Part shown: positions 42,845 through 53,053 of the stretch, piece after piece
Layout of the letters: each line of letters opens with the position of its first letter
Numbering within the stretch: the first letter of the stretch is position 1
From: Kaistia geumhonensis
GTDB taxonomy: Bacteria > Pseudomonadota > Alphaproteobacteria > Rhizobiales > Kaistiaceae
Length of the DNA stretch: 64,000 bases
Direction of reading: 5' to 3'
Assembly: GCF_030815145.1 (NCBI RefSeq)
Contig: NZ_JAUSWJ010000001.1
Span: forward strand, 3,674,001 to 3,738,000
Made by a program: the position numbers and the translations under genes
Notes under the pieces: model-generated
What the model was told of the DNA's origin: nothing
The model's database searches: none
The model's input: only the letters and a program-made list of their open reading frames with translations

Positions 42845-44278
42845 ATGATCGCCGCCCGTCCCGCATCCATGATCTCCAGGACTATTCCCTTGAGCGACAG
42901 CCTGATCGAACGTTCCGACGCGTCCATTCCCGTCCATGCCGTGGCGGCGGATGATCTCGAGTCGGTTCTGGCCACTCTCTCCGACGTCGAGGCCGGCTGG
43001 GCGCGCGCGACGGGCTTCGACGCCGCGATGGGCGCCGTCACCATCATCGCCGATGCCTCGGGCAAGGTCGGCCGGGTTCTGTTCGGCCTCGGCCGCCAGG
43101 ACGCCTGGCGCCGCAGCCCGCTCGTCACCGGCAAGCTGCCGGCCATCCTGCCGGCCGGCGACTACGAGTTCGTGACCGACCTGCCCGACCCCGGTCTCGG
43201 CGCGCTCGGCTGGGCGCTCGGCAACTATTCCTTCTCGCGCTACAAGTCGGCCCGGCAGCCGGCGCCCCGCCTCGTCGTGCCGAAGGGCGTGGCGATCGGC
43301 GAAGCGCGCAGCCTCGCCCGCGCCGTCACACTGGTGCGCGATCTCGTCAACACGCCGGCCAACGATCTCGGCCCCGCCGATCTCGCGCTGCAGGTGCACG
43401 CGCTCGGCGAGCGCCACGGCGCCAGGGTCACGGAGACGGTCGGGCCAGCACTCCTCGCCGCCAACCTGCCGCTGATCCATGCCGTCGGCCGCGCCGCGGC
43501 GGAGGATCGCCAGCCGCGTCTGGTCGACCTCGTCTGGGGTGATCCCGACCATCCAAAGGTGACGCTGGTCGGCAAGGGCGTCACCTTCGACACCGGCGGT
43601 CTCGACATCAAGCCGTCCAGCAGCATGCTCCTCATGAAGAAGGACATGGGCGGCGCGGCCAACACGCTCGGCCTCGCCCAATTGATCATGGAGGCGAATG
43701 TGCCGGTGCGGCTGCGCCTGCTGGTCCCCACGGTTGAGAACTCCATTGCCGGCGGCGCCTTCCGCCCCGGCGATGTGCTGCGGTCGCGCGCCGGCGTCAC
43801 GGTCGAGATCGGCAACACCGACGCCGAAGGCCGCCTGATCCTCGCCGATGCGCTGGCGCTGGCGGCGGAGGAGACGCCCGATCTCCTCGTCGATCTCGCG
43901 ACGCTGACCGGCGCCGCGCGTGTGGCGCTCGGGCCGGATATCCCGCCTTTCTACACCCATGACGACGGCCTCGCGGCCGATCTCGCGCGCCATGCCGAGC
44001 AGGTCGGGGATCCCTTGTGGCGGCTGCCGCTCTGGCAGCCCTATGAACAGATGATCGATTCGCGCATCGCCGACATCAACAATGCCGGGCAGGGCGGTTT
44101 CGCCGGGTCGATCACGGCGGCGCTGTTCCTCGCCCGCTTCGTGCCGAAGACGGTACCGTGGGTCCATGCCGACATCTATGCCTGGAACCCGTCCTCGCGT
44201 CCCGGTCGGCCGGAGGGCGGCGAGGCGCAGGCGATGCGGGCGCTGTTCGCGCTGATCGCCGCGCGCTACGGCGGCTGA
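42845..44278 (+). CDS. leucyl aminopeptidase family protein (M17)
   Basis: A protein of about 477 residues in the M17 family, a two-metal aminopeptidase removing N-terminal residues from peptides in the cytosol. Metal and catalytic motifs are KGVTFDTGGLDIKPSSSM, MKKDMGGAANTLG and the signature NTDAEGRLIL. Three ATGs are possible (42821, 42845, 42869); 42845 has AAGGG at fitting distance. It resembles the shorter PepB-like group rather than canonical PepA. Confidence 0.9.
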   Translation: MIAARPASMISRTIPLSDSLIERSDASIPVHAVAADDLESVLATLSDVEAGWARATGFDAAMGAVTIIADASGKVGRVLFGLGRQDAWRRSPLVTGKLPAILPAGDYEFVTDLPDPGLGALGWALGNYSFSRYKSARQPAPRLVVPKGVAIGEARSLARAVTLVRDLVNTPANDLGPADLALQVHALGERHGARVTETVGPALLAANLPLIHAVGRAAAEDRQPRLVDLVWGDPDHPKVTLVGKGVTFDTGGLDIKPSSSMLLMKKDMGGAANTLGLAQLIMEANVPVRLRLLVPTVENSIAGGAFRPGDVLRSRAGVTVEIGNTDAEGRLILADALALAAEETPDLLVDLATLTGAARVALGPDIPPFYTHDDGLAADLARHAEQVGDPLWRLPLWQPYEQMIDSRIADINNAGQGGFAGSITAALFLARFVPKTVPWVHADIYAWNPSSRPGRPEGGEAQAMRALFALIAARYGG

Positions 44279-44317
44279 GGCGCGTTCGATCCACCCGGCG
44301 TCATTGCCTCGCTCGTC

Positions 44318-44375
44318 ATGGCCGCGCTCGTCGCGGCCATCCACGTCTTGCCGGCTCATTTCGGCTCAAGGCAAG
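44318..44375. repeat. palindromic intergenic repeat
   Basis: ATGGCCGCG-CTCGT-CGCGGCCAT (44318-44340) is a perfect 9-bp inverted repeat, followed by CTTGCC (44347-44352) and GGCAAG (44370-44375) as a second stem. Palindromes of this kind, built on GGCCGCG arms, are scattered between genes in many Hyphomicrobiales genomes. It fills most of the 206-base gap before the MarR gene. Confidence 0.5.
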
Positions 44376-44448
44376 CCTTCGCGGGCGAAGCCGGGCCGAC
44401 TGGGGGGTGATCAGGGCTTGCGCGGCGATGCAGCAAGCGACTAAATAG

Positions 44449-44460
44449 TTCGGTTCCGAA
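44449..44460. promoter_or_regulatory. candidate MarR operator
   Basis: TTCGG-TT-CCGAA is a 5-bp-arm dyad 24 bases before the MarR start, in an A+T-richer patch (CTAAATAG just upstream). MarR regulators usually bind dyads overlapping their own promoter. Confidence 0.4.
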
Positions 44461-44484
44461 ACGATCGGCCGCGGAGCGCCCGGC

Positions 44485-44835
44485 ATGCCTGTCAGTCTGC
44501 GCCCTTCGCAGGCCCTTCGCCTCTGGCACGACGTGACCTTCGATCTGGTCCGCGACGGGGAGCATGATCTCTCGGCGCGCCAGATGGCGGTCCTGCTCAC
44601 CGTCTATCTCGAGATGCCGCCGCATACGGTGCGCGGCCTCGCCGCCAAGCTCGGCGTCACCAAGCCGGCCATCACCCGCGCGCTCGACACGATGGGCCGG
44701 CTTGGCCTCGTGACGCGCCATCGCGATCCGGCCGATCGCCGCAATGTCGTCGTCCAGCGTACGGTGGGCGGCGCACTGGCCGTCGAGCGGCTCGGCGACC
44801 TCATCATCGCCCGCCACGGGGACCTGCCGCCATGA
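44485..44835 (+). CDS. MarR family transcriptional regulator
   Basis: A 116-aa winged-helix regulator, shorter than typical MarR (about 140). The helix-turn-helix is HTVRGLAAKLGVTKPAITRALDTMGRLGLV and the wing is TRHRDPADRRNVVVQRT. The N- and C-terminal dimer helices are short. It overlaps the downstream peptidase gene by 4 bases (ATGA), so the pair is co-expressed. Confidence 0.87.
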   Translation: MPVSLRPSQALRLWHDVTFDLVRDGEHDLSARQMAVLLTVYLEMPPHTVRGLAAKLGVTKPAITRALDTMGRLGLVTRHRDPADRRNVVVQRTVGGALAVERLGDLIIARHGDLPP

Positions 44836-45722
44836 CCGAAGCTTCGTCCGTTCTCGACCGGCGGCTCAACGCCTTCCGCCCCGACCTCGCCGATCGCCGC
44901 CTTGAGGGACAGGTCACGGCGGAGCGTTTCGTCGAGGGCACGCTGCGCCGGGTCACTGCGGCCTCGACGCCGATCCGCCGCGCGCCGCGCCCTGACGGGG
45001 CGATCGACAGCGAGGCGCTGCAGGGCGAGGTGCTGCGCGTCTTCGAGGAGACGATGGAGGGCTGGGCCTTCGTCCAGCTCGAGACCGACCGCTATGTCGG
45101 CTATGTCGCGGCCGATGCGCTCGGGCCGCTCGATCCGCTGCCGACCCACCGCGTCACGGCGCTGAGGACCTTCGTCTATCCGGAGGCCGATCTCCGCAAG
45201 CCCCCGCTCGGCGCGCTCTCCTTCGGCGCGAAGCTCGCGCTCGGCGGCGTCGCGGTGACGCGCGGCACGCCTTATCTGCTGCTCGCAAACGGCGCCGGCG
45301 CGGTGGTGGAAACCCATGTCGCGCCGCTCGACGCGCCATGGGCGCTCGATTTCGTCGCGGTGGCCGAGCGCTTCCTGGAGACGCCCTATCTCTGGGGCGG
45401 GCGCACGAGCCTCGGGCTCGACTGCTCGGCGCTGGTGCAGCTCTCGCTCGCCGCCGCCGGCATCGATGCGCCGCGCGATTCCGACCTGCAGGCGGCGATG
45501 CTCGGCGAAGCCCTGCCCGACGGCCTCGCGGGGACGCGCGAGCGCGGCGACCTCGTCTTCTGGCCCGGCCATGTCGGCATCCTCGCCGATCCCGAGACGC
45601 TGCTTCACGCCAGCGGCTACCAGATGGAGGTCGTCGCCGAACCGCTCGACGAAGCGGTCGCCCGGATCGCGATCACCGCCGGCCCCCCGACCGCGGTGCG
45701 CCGCATCCGCTTCGAGGCATGA
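44832..45722 (+). CDS. NlpC/P60 (C40) peptidase with SH3-like domains
   Basis: A 296-aa cell-wall peptidase-type protein. Two SH3b-like domains (about 35-165) precede the C40 domain, with catalytic Cys in GLDCSALVQLSL, His in FWPGHVGILAD and a third polar residue in LLHASGYQ. It resembles YkfC/dipeptidyl-peptidase VI proteins, which hydrolyse gamma-D-Glu-diamino acid peptides during murein recycling. There is no signal peptide, so a cytoplasmic recycling role is more likely. Confidence 0.88.
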   Translation: MTEASSVLDRRLNAFRPDLADRRLEGQVTAERFVEGTLRRVTAASTPIRRAPRPDGAIDSEALQGEVLRVFEETMEGWAFVQLETDRYVGYVAADALGPLDPLPTHRVTALRTFVYPEADLRKPPLGALSFGAKLALGGVAVTRGTPYLLLANGAGAVVETHVAPLDAPWALDFVAVAERFLETPYLWGGRTSLGLDCSALVQLSLAAAGIDAPRDSDLQAAMLGEALPDGLAGTRERGDLVFWPGHVGILADPETLLHASGYQMEVVAEPLDEAVARIAITAGPPTAVRRIRFEA

Positions 45723-46282
45723 AACCGCGCATCGAGATCGTCGAGCCGCAGGCTGGCTGGCCGGATGCCTTCGCCGCGCTGAAGGCAGCGATCCTCATCG
45801 CCATTCCGCCGCCGCACGCCATCCACCATATCGGTTCGACAGCGGTGCCCCGCCTGCCGGCGAAGGATGTCATCGATATCCAGATCACGGTGACGGATCT
45901 TGCGGCTTTCGACGACAGCGGCCTCGTGGCACGCGGTTTCGTCGCGCGGCTTGGTCTCGTCGACCATGCGCCGCCCGGCCGCGATCTCGCCGGAGCCGAA
46001 CGCCTGAAGCGCTTCTACAAGGCACCGGGCCGCCCGGCCAACATCCATGTCCGCGAACTCGGCCGATACAACCAGCGCTTCGCCCTGTTGTGCCGGGATT
46101 TCCTCAGGACGCATCCGGTCGCGACCGCCGCCTATGCGCTCATCAAGCAGCGCCTGGCCGCCCGCTTCCCGGACGATGACGACGCCTATTACGACATCAA
46201 GGATCCGGTCTTCGACATCATCATCGACGGCGCCGAAGAATGGGCGCTGCGGACCGGTTGGCGCCTGCCCGAGGGAGACTGA
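45719..46282 (+). CDS. GrpB/Dephospho-CoA kinase-like family protein
   Basis: A 187-aa protein of the GrpB family, which has a nucleotidyltransferase-like fold. Conserved parts are IHHIGSTAVPRLPAKDVIDIQI and ANIHVRELGRYNQRFALLCRDFLR. Function in the family is mostly unknown. It overlaps the preceding peptidase by ATGA and is the last gene of the marR operon; its stop abuts that of the convergent ghrA. Confidence 0.85.
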   Translation: MKPRIEIVEPQAGWPDAFAALKAAILIAIPPPHAIHHIGSTAVPRLPAKDVIDIQITVTDLAAFDDSGLVARGFVARLGLVDHAPPGRDLAGAERLKRFYKAPGRPANIHVRELGRYNQRFALLCRDFLRTHPVATAAYALIKQRLAARFPDDDDAYYDIKDPVFDIIIDGAEEWALRTGWRLPEGD

Positions 46283-47227
46283 CTAATAGCCGCGCTCGAC
46301 GTCCACGAGGTTTTCGAGCGGCTTTCCGGCCTCGAAGTCCTCGATGGCGCGCTGGATGCCGGCGGCTAGAACGTCCGCGTCGCTGGTCGCGGCGACATGC
46401 GGCGTGATCACGATGTTGCGGCGCGACCAGAGCGGGCTCGTCGCGGGCAGCGGCTCCTGTTCGAAGACGTCGAGGCTGGCGCCGATCAGCGTGCCGGCGT
46501 CGATCGCCGCGAGGATATCGGCCTCGACCTGCAATCCGCCGCGGCCGCCATTGATCAGCACCGGCCCGCCGAGTGCCCCGTCGCGGGCAAGGCCGGCCAG
46601 CAGCTTCGCGTCGATGATGCCCCGCGTCGCATCCGTCAGCGGCAGCAGGACGACGAGGATGTCGGTCCGTGCGAGGAAGGCGGGCAGCGTGTCGGCGCCT
46701 GCGAAGGTTGAGATGCCCGGCAGCGTCTTCGGCGTGCGGCTCCAGCCCGCGACCTCGAAACCGAGGCTGGCGAGCACCTTCGCAGAAGCCTGGCCGAGTT
46801 CGCCGAGCCCCATGATGCCGACACGGACGGCGCTCGCCGGCGGTTGCGGCAGTTCGCGCCAGACGCGGTCCTGCTGCTGGCCGAGATAGGCGAGTTGGCG
46901 GCGGTGATGCAGCAAGACCTGCAGCACGACCCACTCCGTCATGCGCATGGTGAGGTCGGGATCGACGACGCGCACGATCGGCAAGTCGGGCAGTTCGGCC
47001 TTGCCGACGATATGGTCCACGCCCGCGCCGAGCGAGAAGATCGCGGCGAGGTTGGGGAGATCGGCGAAGACGGCGCTGGAGGCGCCCCAGGCGAGGACGT
47101 AGCGGATCGCGGCGGGATCGCCGACATCCGGCCAGATCGCGACCGGTCGCCCGGCGGCGCGGAAGGGCGCGGCCCAGGGCTCCGGGTCCCAGTGGCCGCA
47201 GGCGACGAGAATGCCGGGCAGCGTCAT
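46283..47227 (-). CDS. ghrA: glyoxylate/hydroxypyruvate reductase A-like dehydrogenase
   Basis: A 314-aa D-2-hydroxyacid dehydrogenase reducing glyoxylate or hydroxypyruvate with NAD(P)H. The Rossmann motif is GIMGLGELGQASAKVL (about 138-153), the catalytic Arg lies in INGGRGGLQVE and the His in VITPHVAATS. It is translationally coupled (4-base overlap) to the peptide ABC ATPase upstream, an unexpected operon partner. Confidence 0.88.
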   Translation of the reverse strand: MTLPGILVACGHWDPEPWAAPFRAAGRPVAIWPDVGDPAAIRYVLAWGASSAVFADLPNLAAIFSLGAGVDHIVGKAELPDLPIVRVVDPDLTMRMTEWVVLQVLLHHRRQLAYLGQQQDRVWRELPQPPASAVRVGIMGLGELGQASAKVLASLGFEVAGWSRTPKTLPGISTFAGADTLPAFLARTDILVVLLPLTDATRGIIDAKLLAGLARDGALGGPVLINGGRGGLQVEADILAAIDAGTLIGASLDVFEQEPLPATSPLWSRRNIVITPHVAATSDADVLAAGIQRAIEDFEAGKPLENLVDVERGY

Positions 47228-48888
47228 TGCGAGACGACGCCCTCCGGCGCGGTCTCGACGGCGAAGGCCGCCGCCATCAGCGCCCGGGTGTAGTCGTTGG
47301 CCGGCGCCGCGAAGACCTGCTCGGCCGGTCCGTATTCGACCATCTTGCCGCCGCGCATGACCACGAGGTCGTTGGCGAGCGCGCGCACCACCTTGAGGTC
47401 GTGGCTGATGAAGAGATAGGCGAGGCCGCGGCGCTCCTGCAGGTCGCGCAGCAGATCGACCACCTGCGCCTGCACCGACATGTCGAGAGCCGAGGTGGGT
47501 TCGTCCAGCATCACGAAGTCCGGCTCCAGCACCATGGCGCGGGCGATCGAGATGCGCTGGCGCTGGCCACCGGAGAACTCGTGCGGATAGCGGTGGCGGC
47601 TGGCCGGATCGAGGCCGACCTCCTCCAGCGCCTTCGCCACCTTCACCTCGCGATCGCGGGGCGAGAGATCGGGCTGATGCACCTTGAGCCCCTCGGCGAC
47701 GATCTCGCTCACCGACATGCGCGGGCTCAGCGAGCCGAACGGATCCTGGAAGACGACCTGCATGTGGCGGCGCAGCGGCCGCATCTCGGAGAAGCCGCGC
47801 CCGTCGATCCGTGCGCCCTTGAAGCGGATCGGCCCCTTGGACGAAATGAGCCGCATGAGCGCGAGGCCGAGCGTCGTCTTGCCCGATCCCGATTCGCCGA
47901 CGACGCCGAGCGTCTGGCCGCGCCGCACGCTGATGTCGATGCCGTCGACGGCCTTCACATAGTCGACCGTGCGGCGGAAGAGCCCGGCTTTGATCGGGAA
48001 CCAGACCTTGAGGTCGTCCGTCGCCACGATCTCCGCTGCCGACGCATCCGCCGGGCGCGGCCGGCCGCGCGGCTCGGCCGCCAGCAGGTGGCGGGTATAT
48101 TCGTGCTGCGGGTCGGCGAAGACCTCGCGGGTGGGACCGGTCTCGACGATATGGCCCTTCGTCATCACGCAGACGCGGTCGGCGATCTTGCGCACGATGC
48201 CGAGGTCGTGGGTGATGAAGAGCAGCGCCATGCCGCGCCGCTCCTGGATGTCCTTGAGCAGCTTCAGGATCTGCGCCTGGACGGTGACGTCGAGCGCCGT
48301 GGTCGGCTCGTCGGCGATCAGGAGTTCCGGCTCGTTGGCGAGCGCCATGGCGATCATCACGCGCTGGCGCTGGCCGCCGGAAAGCTGATGCGGATAGGAA
48401 TCGAGCCGTTTCGCGGCATCGCGGATGCCGACTTCCTCGAGCAGTTCGAGGATGCGCCGGCGCGCGGCCTTGCCGCTGATGCCCTGATGGATGAGCAGCA
48501 CCTCGCCGATCTGCCGCTCGATCGTGTGGAGCGGATTGAGCGAGCTCATCGGCTCCTGGAAGATCATCGTGACCTTGTTGCCGCGTACGCTGCGCAGCGT
48601 CTTCTCGTCGGCGGAGAGCAGGTCGACGCCGTTGAAGAGGATGCGGCCGGTCGGGTGCTCGGCCGGCGGATAGGGCAGCAGCTTCAGGATCGAGAGCGCC
48701 GTCACCGACTTGCCGGAGCCCGATTCGCCGACCAGCGCCACCGTCTCGCGCGGGCGGATCGCGAAGGAAATCCGGTCGACCGCGACGCTGTGCGTCGCGC
48801 CCTGGACGAAATGGACGGAGAGGTCCTGAACCTCGAGCAGCGGCGCGTCGGGCGACACGGGGGAGGGCGTCGTCGGGGCTTGCGTCAT
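47224..48888 (-). CDS. yejF: peptide ABC transporter ATP-binding protein (YejF type)
   Basis: A 554-aa double ATPase, a DppD-DppF fusion. The first domain has [13 protein letters not shown] and [15 protein letters not shown]; the second has [13 protein letters not shown] and [15 protein letters not shown]; both have complete Walker B ([24 protein letters not shown]). It powers the YejB/YejE permeases. In Gram-negatives YejABEF imports oligopeptides and microcin C. The start overlaps the yejE stop by one base. Confidence 0.93.
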   Translation of the reverse strand: MTQAPTTPSPVSPDAPLLEVQDLSVHFVQGATHSVAVDRISFAIRPRETVALVGESGSGKSVTALSILKLLPYPPAEHPTGRILFNGVDLLSADEKTLRSVRGNKVTMIFQEPMSSLNPLHTIERQIGEVLLIHQGISGKAARRRILELLEEVGIRDAAKRLDSYPHQLSGGQRQRVMIAMALANEPELLIADEPTTALDVTVQAQILKLLKDIQERRGMALLFITHDLGIVRKIADRVCVMTKGHIVETGPTREVFADPQHEYTRHLLAAEPRGRPRPADASAAEIVATDDLKVWFPIKAGLFRRTVDYVKAVDGIDISVRRGQTLGVVGESGSGKTTLGLALMRLISSKGPIRFKGARIDGRGFSEMRPLRRHMQVVFQDPFGSLSPRMSVSEIVAEGLKVHQPDLSPRDREVKVAKALEEVGLDPASRHRYPHEFSGGQRQRISIARAMVLEPDFVMLDEPTSALDMSVQAQVVDLLRDLQERRGLAYLFISHDLKVVRALANDLVVMRGGKMVEYGPAEQVFAAPANDYTRALMAAAFAVETAPEGVVSQ

Positions 48889-50030
48889 CAGCCGATCGAC
48901 TTTCTGGGATCGAAGGCATCGCGCACGCCCTCGCCGATGAAGACGAGCAGCGACAGCGCCAGCGAGATGATCACGAAGGCGGTGAAGCCGAGCCAGGGCG
49001 CCTGCAGGTTGTTCTTCGCCTGGCTGACGAGCTCGCCGAGCGAGGGCGAGCCCGGCGGCAGGCCGAGGCCGAGGAAATCGAGCGAGGTCAGCGTCACGAT
49101 CGAGCCGGAGAGGATGAAGGGCATGAAGGTCAGCGTCGCCACCATGGCGTTGGGCAGCACATGGCGGACGATGATCGTCCGGTCGGCGACCCCGAGCGCC
49201 CGCGCCGCGCGGACATATTCGAAATTCCGCGCTCTCAGGAATTCGGCGCGCACGAGCCCGACCAGCCGCGTCCATGAGAAGACGAGCAAGATGGCAAGCA
49301 GGACCCAGAATCCCGGAACGAGGATCGAGGAGATGATGAGCAGGATGTAGAGCTCGGGCAGCGAGGTCCAGATCTCCAGGAAGCGCTGGAAGATGAGGTC
49401 GGTCCAGCCGCCGAAATAGCCCTGCACCGCGCCGGCGGCGATTCCGATCGCCGAGGAGATGAAGGTGAGCAGGAAGCCGAACAGGATCGACAGGCGGAGG
49501 CCGTACAGGCTCCGCGCCAGCACGTCGCGGCCCTGGTCGTCAGTGCCCAGCCAGTTGAAATTGCCGAGCGTGCAGTTCGGGTCCTCGACGCCGAGCGGAT
49601 AGGCCTTGCAGCGCTCCTCCGGCGTCATGCTCCACCAGGGCGGCGCCGGCGCCGGACGGGCGATCTCGTTGTTGACCGTGTCGTAGGAATAGCGGACCGC
49701 CGGCCAGACCATCCAGCCATTCGCCTCGATCTCCTCCTGGATGAAGGGATCGCGGAAATTGGTCGTGGCGAGGAAGCCGCCGAACTTCTCCTCCGGATAG
49801 TCGGTGATGACCGGGAAGAGCAGCTCGCCCTTGTAGGAGGCGATCAGCGGCCGGTCGTTGGCGATGACGTTGGAGAGCAGCGTCACGACGAAGAGGACGA
49901 GGAAGGCCCAGAACGACCAGTAGCCGCGGCGGTTGCCGCGGAAGATCGTGAGGCGGCGGCGGTTGATCGGCGAGAGCGCGAAGCGCCCCGGCACCTCGAT
50001 CTCGGATCTGGCGAGTGCGGCGTCCGTCAT
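48888..50030 (-). CDS. yejE: peptide ABC transporter permease YejE
   Basis: A 380-aa permease. After the first membrane segment comes a large periplasmic loop (about 65-180, including the NGWMVWPAVRYSYDTVNNE region) typical of YejE. The binding-protein-dependent transport domain follows, with the EAA-like motif EYVRAARALGVADRTIIVRHVLPNA. It lies 2 bases after yejB. Confidence 0.93.
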   Translation of the reverse strand: MTDAALARSEIEVPGRFALSPINRRRLTIFRGNRRGYWSFWAFLVLFVVTLLSNVIANDRPLIASYKGELLFPVITDYPEEKFGGFLATTNFRDPFIQEEIEANGWMVWPAVRYSYDTVNNEIARPAPAPPWWSMTPEERCKAYPLGVEDPNCTLGNFNWLGTDDQGRDVLARSLYGLRLSILFGFLLTFISSAIGIAAGAVQGYFGGWTDLIFQRFLEIWTSLPELYILLIISSILVPGFWVLLAILLVFSWTRLVGLVRAEFLRARNFEYVRAARALGVADRTIIVRHVLPNAMVATLTFMPFILSGSIVTLTSLDFLGLGLPPGSPSLGELVSQAKNNLQAPWLGFTAFVIISLALSLLVFIGEGVRDAFDPRKSIG

Positions 50031-50032
50031 GG

Positions 50033-51160
50033 TCAGACCTCCCGCTTCTCGAAATCGATGCGTGGATCGACCCAGGTGTAGGCGAGGTCGGAGACGAGGC
50101 CGATGACGAGACCGAGCAGGGAGAAGATGTAGAGCGTCGCGAACACGACCGGATAATCGCGGTTGATCACGGATTCGAAGCTGAGCAGGCCGAGCCCGTC
50201 GAGCGAGAACAGCGTTTCGATCAGCACCGAGCCCGCGAAGAAGGCGCCGATGAAGGCGCCGGGGAAGCCGGCGATGACGATGAGCATCGCGTTGCGGAAC
50301 ACATGGCCGTAGAGCACGCGGTGCTCGGTGAGGCCCTTGGCCCGCGCGGTGACGACATATTGCTTGCGGATCTCGTCGAGGAACGAGTTCTTGGTGAGCA
50401 GCGTGGTGGTCGCGAAGGCCGAGAGCGACATGGCGATGAGCGGCAGCGTGATGTGCCAGAAATAGTCGGCCATCGCGGCGGGGCTCGTCACCCACTCCCA
50501 GAAGCCCATGGTGGCGTAGCGGTCAGACCAGAGCCCGCGCAGCGGGAACCAGTCGAAATAGCTGCCGCCGGCGAAGAGCACGATGAGCAGCACGCCGAAC
50601 AGGAAGCCGGGAATGGCATAGCCGACGATGATGACGCCGGACGTCCAGACGTCGAAGCGCGAGCCGTCGCGCACCGCCTTGGCGATGCCGAGCGGGATCG
50701 AGATCACATAGGAGATCAGCGTCATCCAGAGCCCGAGCGAGATCGAGACCGGCAGCTTTTCCTTGATCAGGTCGATGACGCTGACGTCGCGGAAATAGCT
50801 CTGGCCGAAATCGAAGCGGGCATAGTTCCACAGCATCAGGCCGAAACGCTCGAGCGGCGGCTTGTCGAAGCCGAACTGCCGTTCGAGCTTGGCGATGAAT
50901 TCGGGGTCCAGCCCCTGCGCGCCGCGATATTTCGAGTTGATCGGCCCGCCGCGTCCGGTCTGGTCCTGCCCGCCCATGCCGGCGTCGGCGCCGCCGCCGG
51001 AAATGCGCTGCGTCGCCGAGACGTCGTTACCCTGCAACTGGGCGATGACGCGCTCGACCGGGCCCCCCGGTGCGAACTGAACGATGATGAAGGTGAGCGC
51101 CAGGATGCCGAGCAGCGTCGGGATCATGAGCAGGATACGGCGAAGGATATAGGCGGCCAT
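50033..51160 (-). CDS. yejB: peptide ABC transporter permease YejB
   Basis: A 375-aa permease. An N-terminal membrane helix ([23 protein letters not shown]) is followed by a periplasmic loop with a Gly/Ala-rich part and then the permease domain, with EAA motif [24 protein letters not shown]. It pairs with YejE. The gene starts 9 bases after the upstream binding-protein stop. Confidence 0.93.
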   Translation of the reverse strand: MAAYILRRILLMIPTLLGILALTFIIVQFAPGGPVERVIAQLQGNDVSATQRISGGGADAGMGGQDQTGRGGPINSKYRGAQGLDPEFIAKLERQFGFDKPPLERFGLMLWNYARFDFGQSYFRDVSVIDLIKEKLPVSISLGLWMTLISYVISIPLGIAKAVRDGSRFDVWTSGVIIVGYAIPGFLFGVLLIVLFAGGSYFDWFPLRGLWSDRYATMGFWEWVTSPAAMADYFWHITLPLIAMSLSAFATTTLLTKNSFLDEIRKQYVVTARAKGLTEHRVLYGHVFRNAMLIVIAGFPGAFIGAFFAGSVLIETLFSLDGLGLLSFESVINRDYPVVFATLYIFSLLGLVIGLVSDLAYTWVDPRIDFEKREV

Positions 51161-51169
51161 GGATCGTCC

Positions 51170-53053
51170 TCAGCCCGCCTTGCCGACCGCGGCGGCACGC
51201 GCCGGATCGACCCACCACAGCACTTCCGGCGAAAACCCGTAGGGCGGCTTCTCCTCCGGCCAGCCGAACATGTCCCATGCGGCGACGCGGTGCGCCTCGG
51301 TATGCCAGGCGGGAATCCAGATTTCCAGCGAGCGCAGCACGCGGTCGAGCGCGCGCAGATGCGTGACGAGCTCGGCCCGGCTCGTGACCGTGCCGGTCGA
51401 GGCAATCAGCGCATCGACGACCGGATCCTTCACGCCCGCGAGATTGGAGCCGTTCCGCACATCCGCCGCCGCCGAGCCGAATTGCTGCGCGATGCCGTCG
51501 ATCGGCGTCGCGTCGAAGGAGATGCGCTTGGCGATGACGTCGAAATCGAAATCGCCCTGCCGGCGCTGATATTGCGGCGCGTCGACCCGGCGCAGCGAGG
51601 CGGCGACGCCGATCGCCTTCAGATTGGCGATATAGGGGAGCAGCACGCGCTCGAAGGCCTCGTTCTCGATGAGGAACTCGACCGCGAGCGGCTTGCCGGA
51701 GGCGTCGAGGAAGGCGCCCCCCTTGAGCGTCCATCCCGCCTCGACCAGCAGCGCCTGCGCCGCCCGCATCAGCTTGCGATCGCGGCCGCTGCCGTCGGCG
51801 GTCGGCGGGCTGACCGGCGGGCCGTCGAGGACGCCCGGCTGAAGCTTGTCGGCGAAGGGTGCCAGAAGCGCGCGCTCGGCTGCGTCGGGCGGGTCGATGG
51901 CGGCGAAATCGGAAGTTTCGAAGAAGGAGCTGGACCGCGCGTAGAGCCCATAGAAGAGGTTCTTGTTGGTCCAGGTGAAGTCGAACGCCATGCCGATCGC
52001 GCGGCGTGTCCTCGGATCGGCGAACTGGGCGCGGCGGAGGTTGAAGAACCAGCCATACATGTCGGCCCGCTTTTCCGACGGGAATTCGGGCCGCTTCACG
52101 CGGCCGTCGCGGACCGCGGGAAAATCGTAGCGCGTCGCCCAGTTCTTCGACGAGAATTCCTCGCGCCAGGTGATGTCGCCCTTGGCGAAGGCCTCGAACT
52201 CGGCATTCTCGTCGCTGTAGAACTCGACGCGGATGCGGTCGAAATTGTGCATGCCGACCGCGACGGGGAGGTCCTTGGCCCAATAGTCGGCAACGCGCTC
52301 ATAGGTGATGAAGCGGCCGGGATTGACGCTGCCGACGCGGTAGGGTCCGGAGCCGAGCGGCGGCTGCAGGCTGCCCGCCTCGAAATCCTTGCCGGCATAG
52401 AAGGCCTTGGAGAAGATCGGCAGGTTGGCGGCGACGACGAGCGGCGTCTTGGCGTTCTGCTTGCCCGAGAAGGTCACGATCACCCGGTGGTCGCCGTCGG
52501 CGGCGACGGAAGCCATGTCGCGGATCGATTCGGTGATGTCGGGATGGCCCTTGGCCTTCAGCGTCTCCAGCGAGAACACGACATCGGCCGCGGTGAGTGG
52601 CGTGCCGTCGTTGAAGCGCGCCTCGGGGCGCAGGTCGAAAGTGTAGACATTGCCGTCAGGCGAGATCGAGACGCTCTTCGCCACGAGGCCATAGACCGAA
52701 TCCGGCTCGTCGAGCGCCGAGACCATCAGCGTGTCGAACAGAAGCTCGACGCGCGGCGGCGCGTTGCCCCGGAAGGTATAGCCGTTCAGCGTGTCGAAGG
52801 TGTTCGGCGCCTGATTGTAGTACCAGTTCGGCGCCGAGAAGACGAAGCTGCCGCCTTTCGGCGCCGCCGCGTTCACATAGCCGAAATGCTGGAAATCGGC
52901 CGGATTGGCGAGTTCGCCGAACACTGAGAGGCCGTGCAGGCCCGCCCGCGCGGCCGGCTCGGCGGCGCTCGCCCTGCCGAGGCCGATCGGTGGCAGAAGG
53001 GCGGCGAGACTGCCGGCAAGGACGGTCCGGCGCGACGGCCCCGTTCCGCTCAA
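51170..53053 (-). CDS. peptide ABC transporter substrate-binding protein, second copy (YejA-like)
   Basis: A 627-aa SBP_bac_5 family protein with a twin-arginine signal (SRRTVLAGSLAALLPP ending in ASA). The mature part begins GLHGLSVFGELANPADFQHF. TTG 53053 overlaps the stop of the first binding protein as TTGA and has GAGGG upstream, pointing to coupled translation; GTG 53104 is an alternative. It is only distantly similar to its neighbour at 53050, so the two probably bind different ligands. Tat export contrasts with the Sec signal of the first copy. Confidence 0.88.
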   Translation of the reverse strand: MSGTGPSRRTVLAGSLAALLPPIGLGRASAAEPAARAGLHGLSVFGELANPADFQHFGYVNAAAPKGGSFVFSAPNWYYNQAPNTFDTLNGYTFRGNAPPRVELLFDTLMVSALDEPDSVYGLVAKSVSISPDGNVYTFDLRPEARFNDGTPLTAADVVFSLETLKAKGHPDITESIRDMASVAADGDHRVIVTFSGKQNAKTPLVVAANLPIFSKAFYAGKDFEAGSLQPPLGSGPYRVGSVNPGRFITYERVADYWAKDLPVAVGMHNFDRIRVEFYSDENAEFEAFAKGDITWREEFSSKNWATRYDFPAVRDGRVKRPEFPSEKRADMYGWFFNLRRAQFADPRTRRAIGMAFDFTWTNKNLFYGLYARSSSFFETSDFAAIDPPDAAERALLAPFADKLQPGVLDGPPVSPPTADGSGRDRKLMRAAQALLVEAGWTLKGGAFLDASGKPLAVEFLIENEAFERVLLPYIANLKAIGVAASLRRVDAPQYQRRQGDFDFDVIAKRISFDATPIDGIAQQFGSAAADVRNGSNLAGVKDPVVDALIASTGTVTSRAELVTHLRALDRVLRSLEIWIPAWHTEAHRVAAWDMFGWPEEKPPYGFSPEVLWWVDPARAAAVGKAG

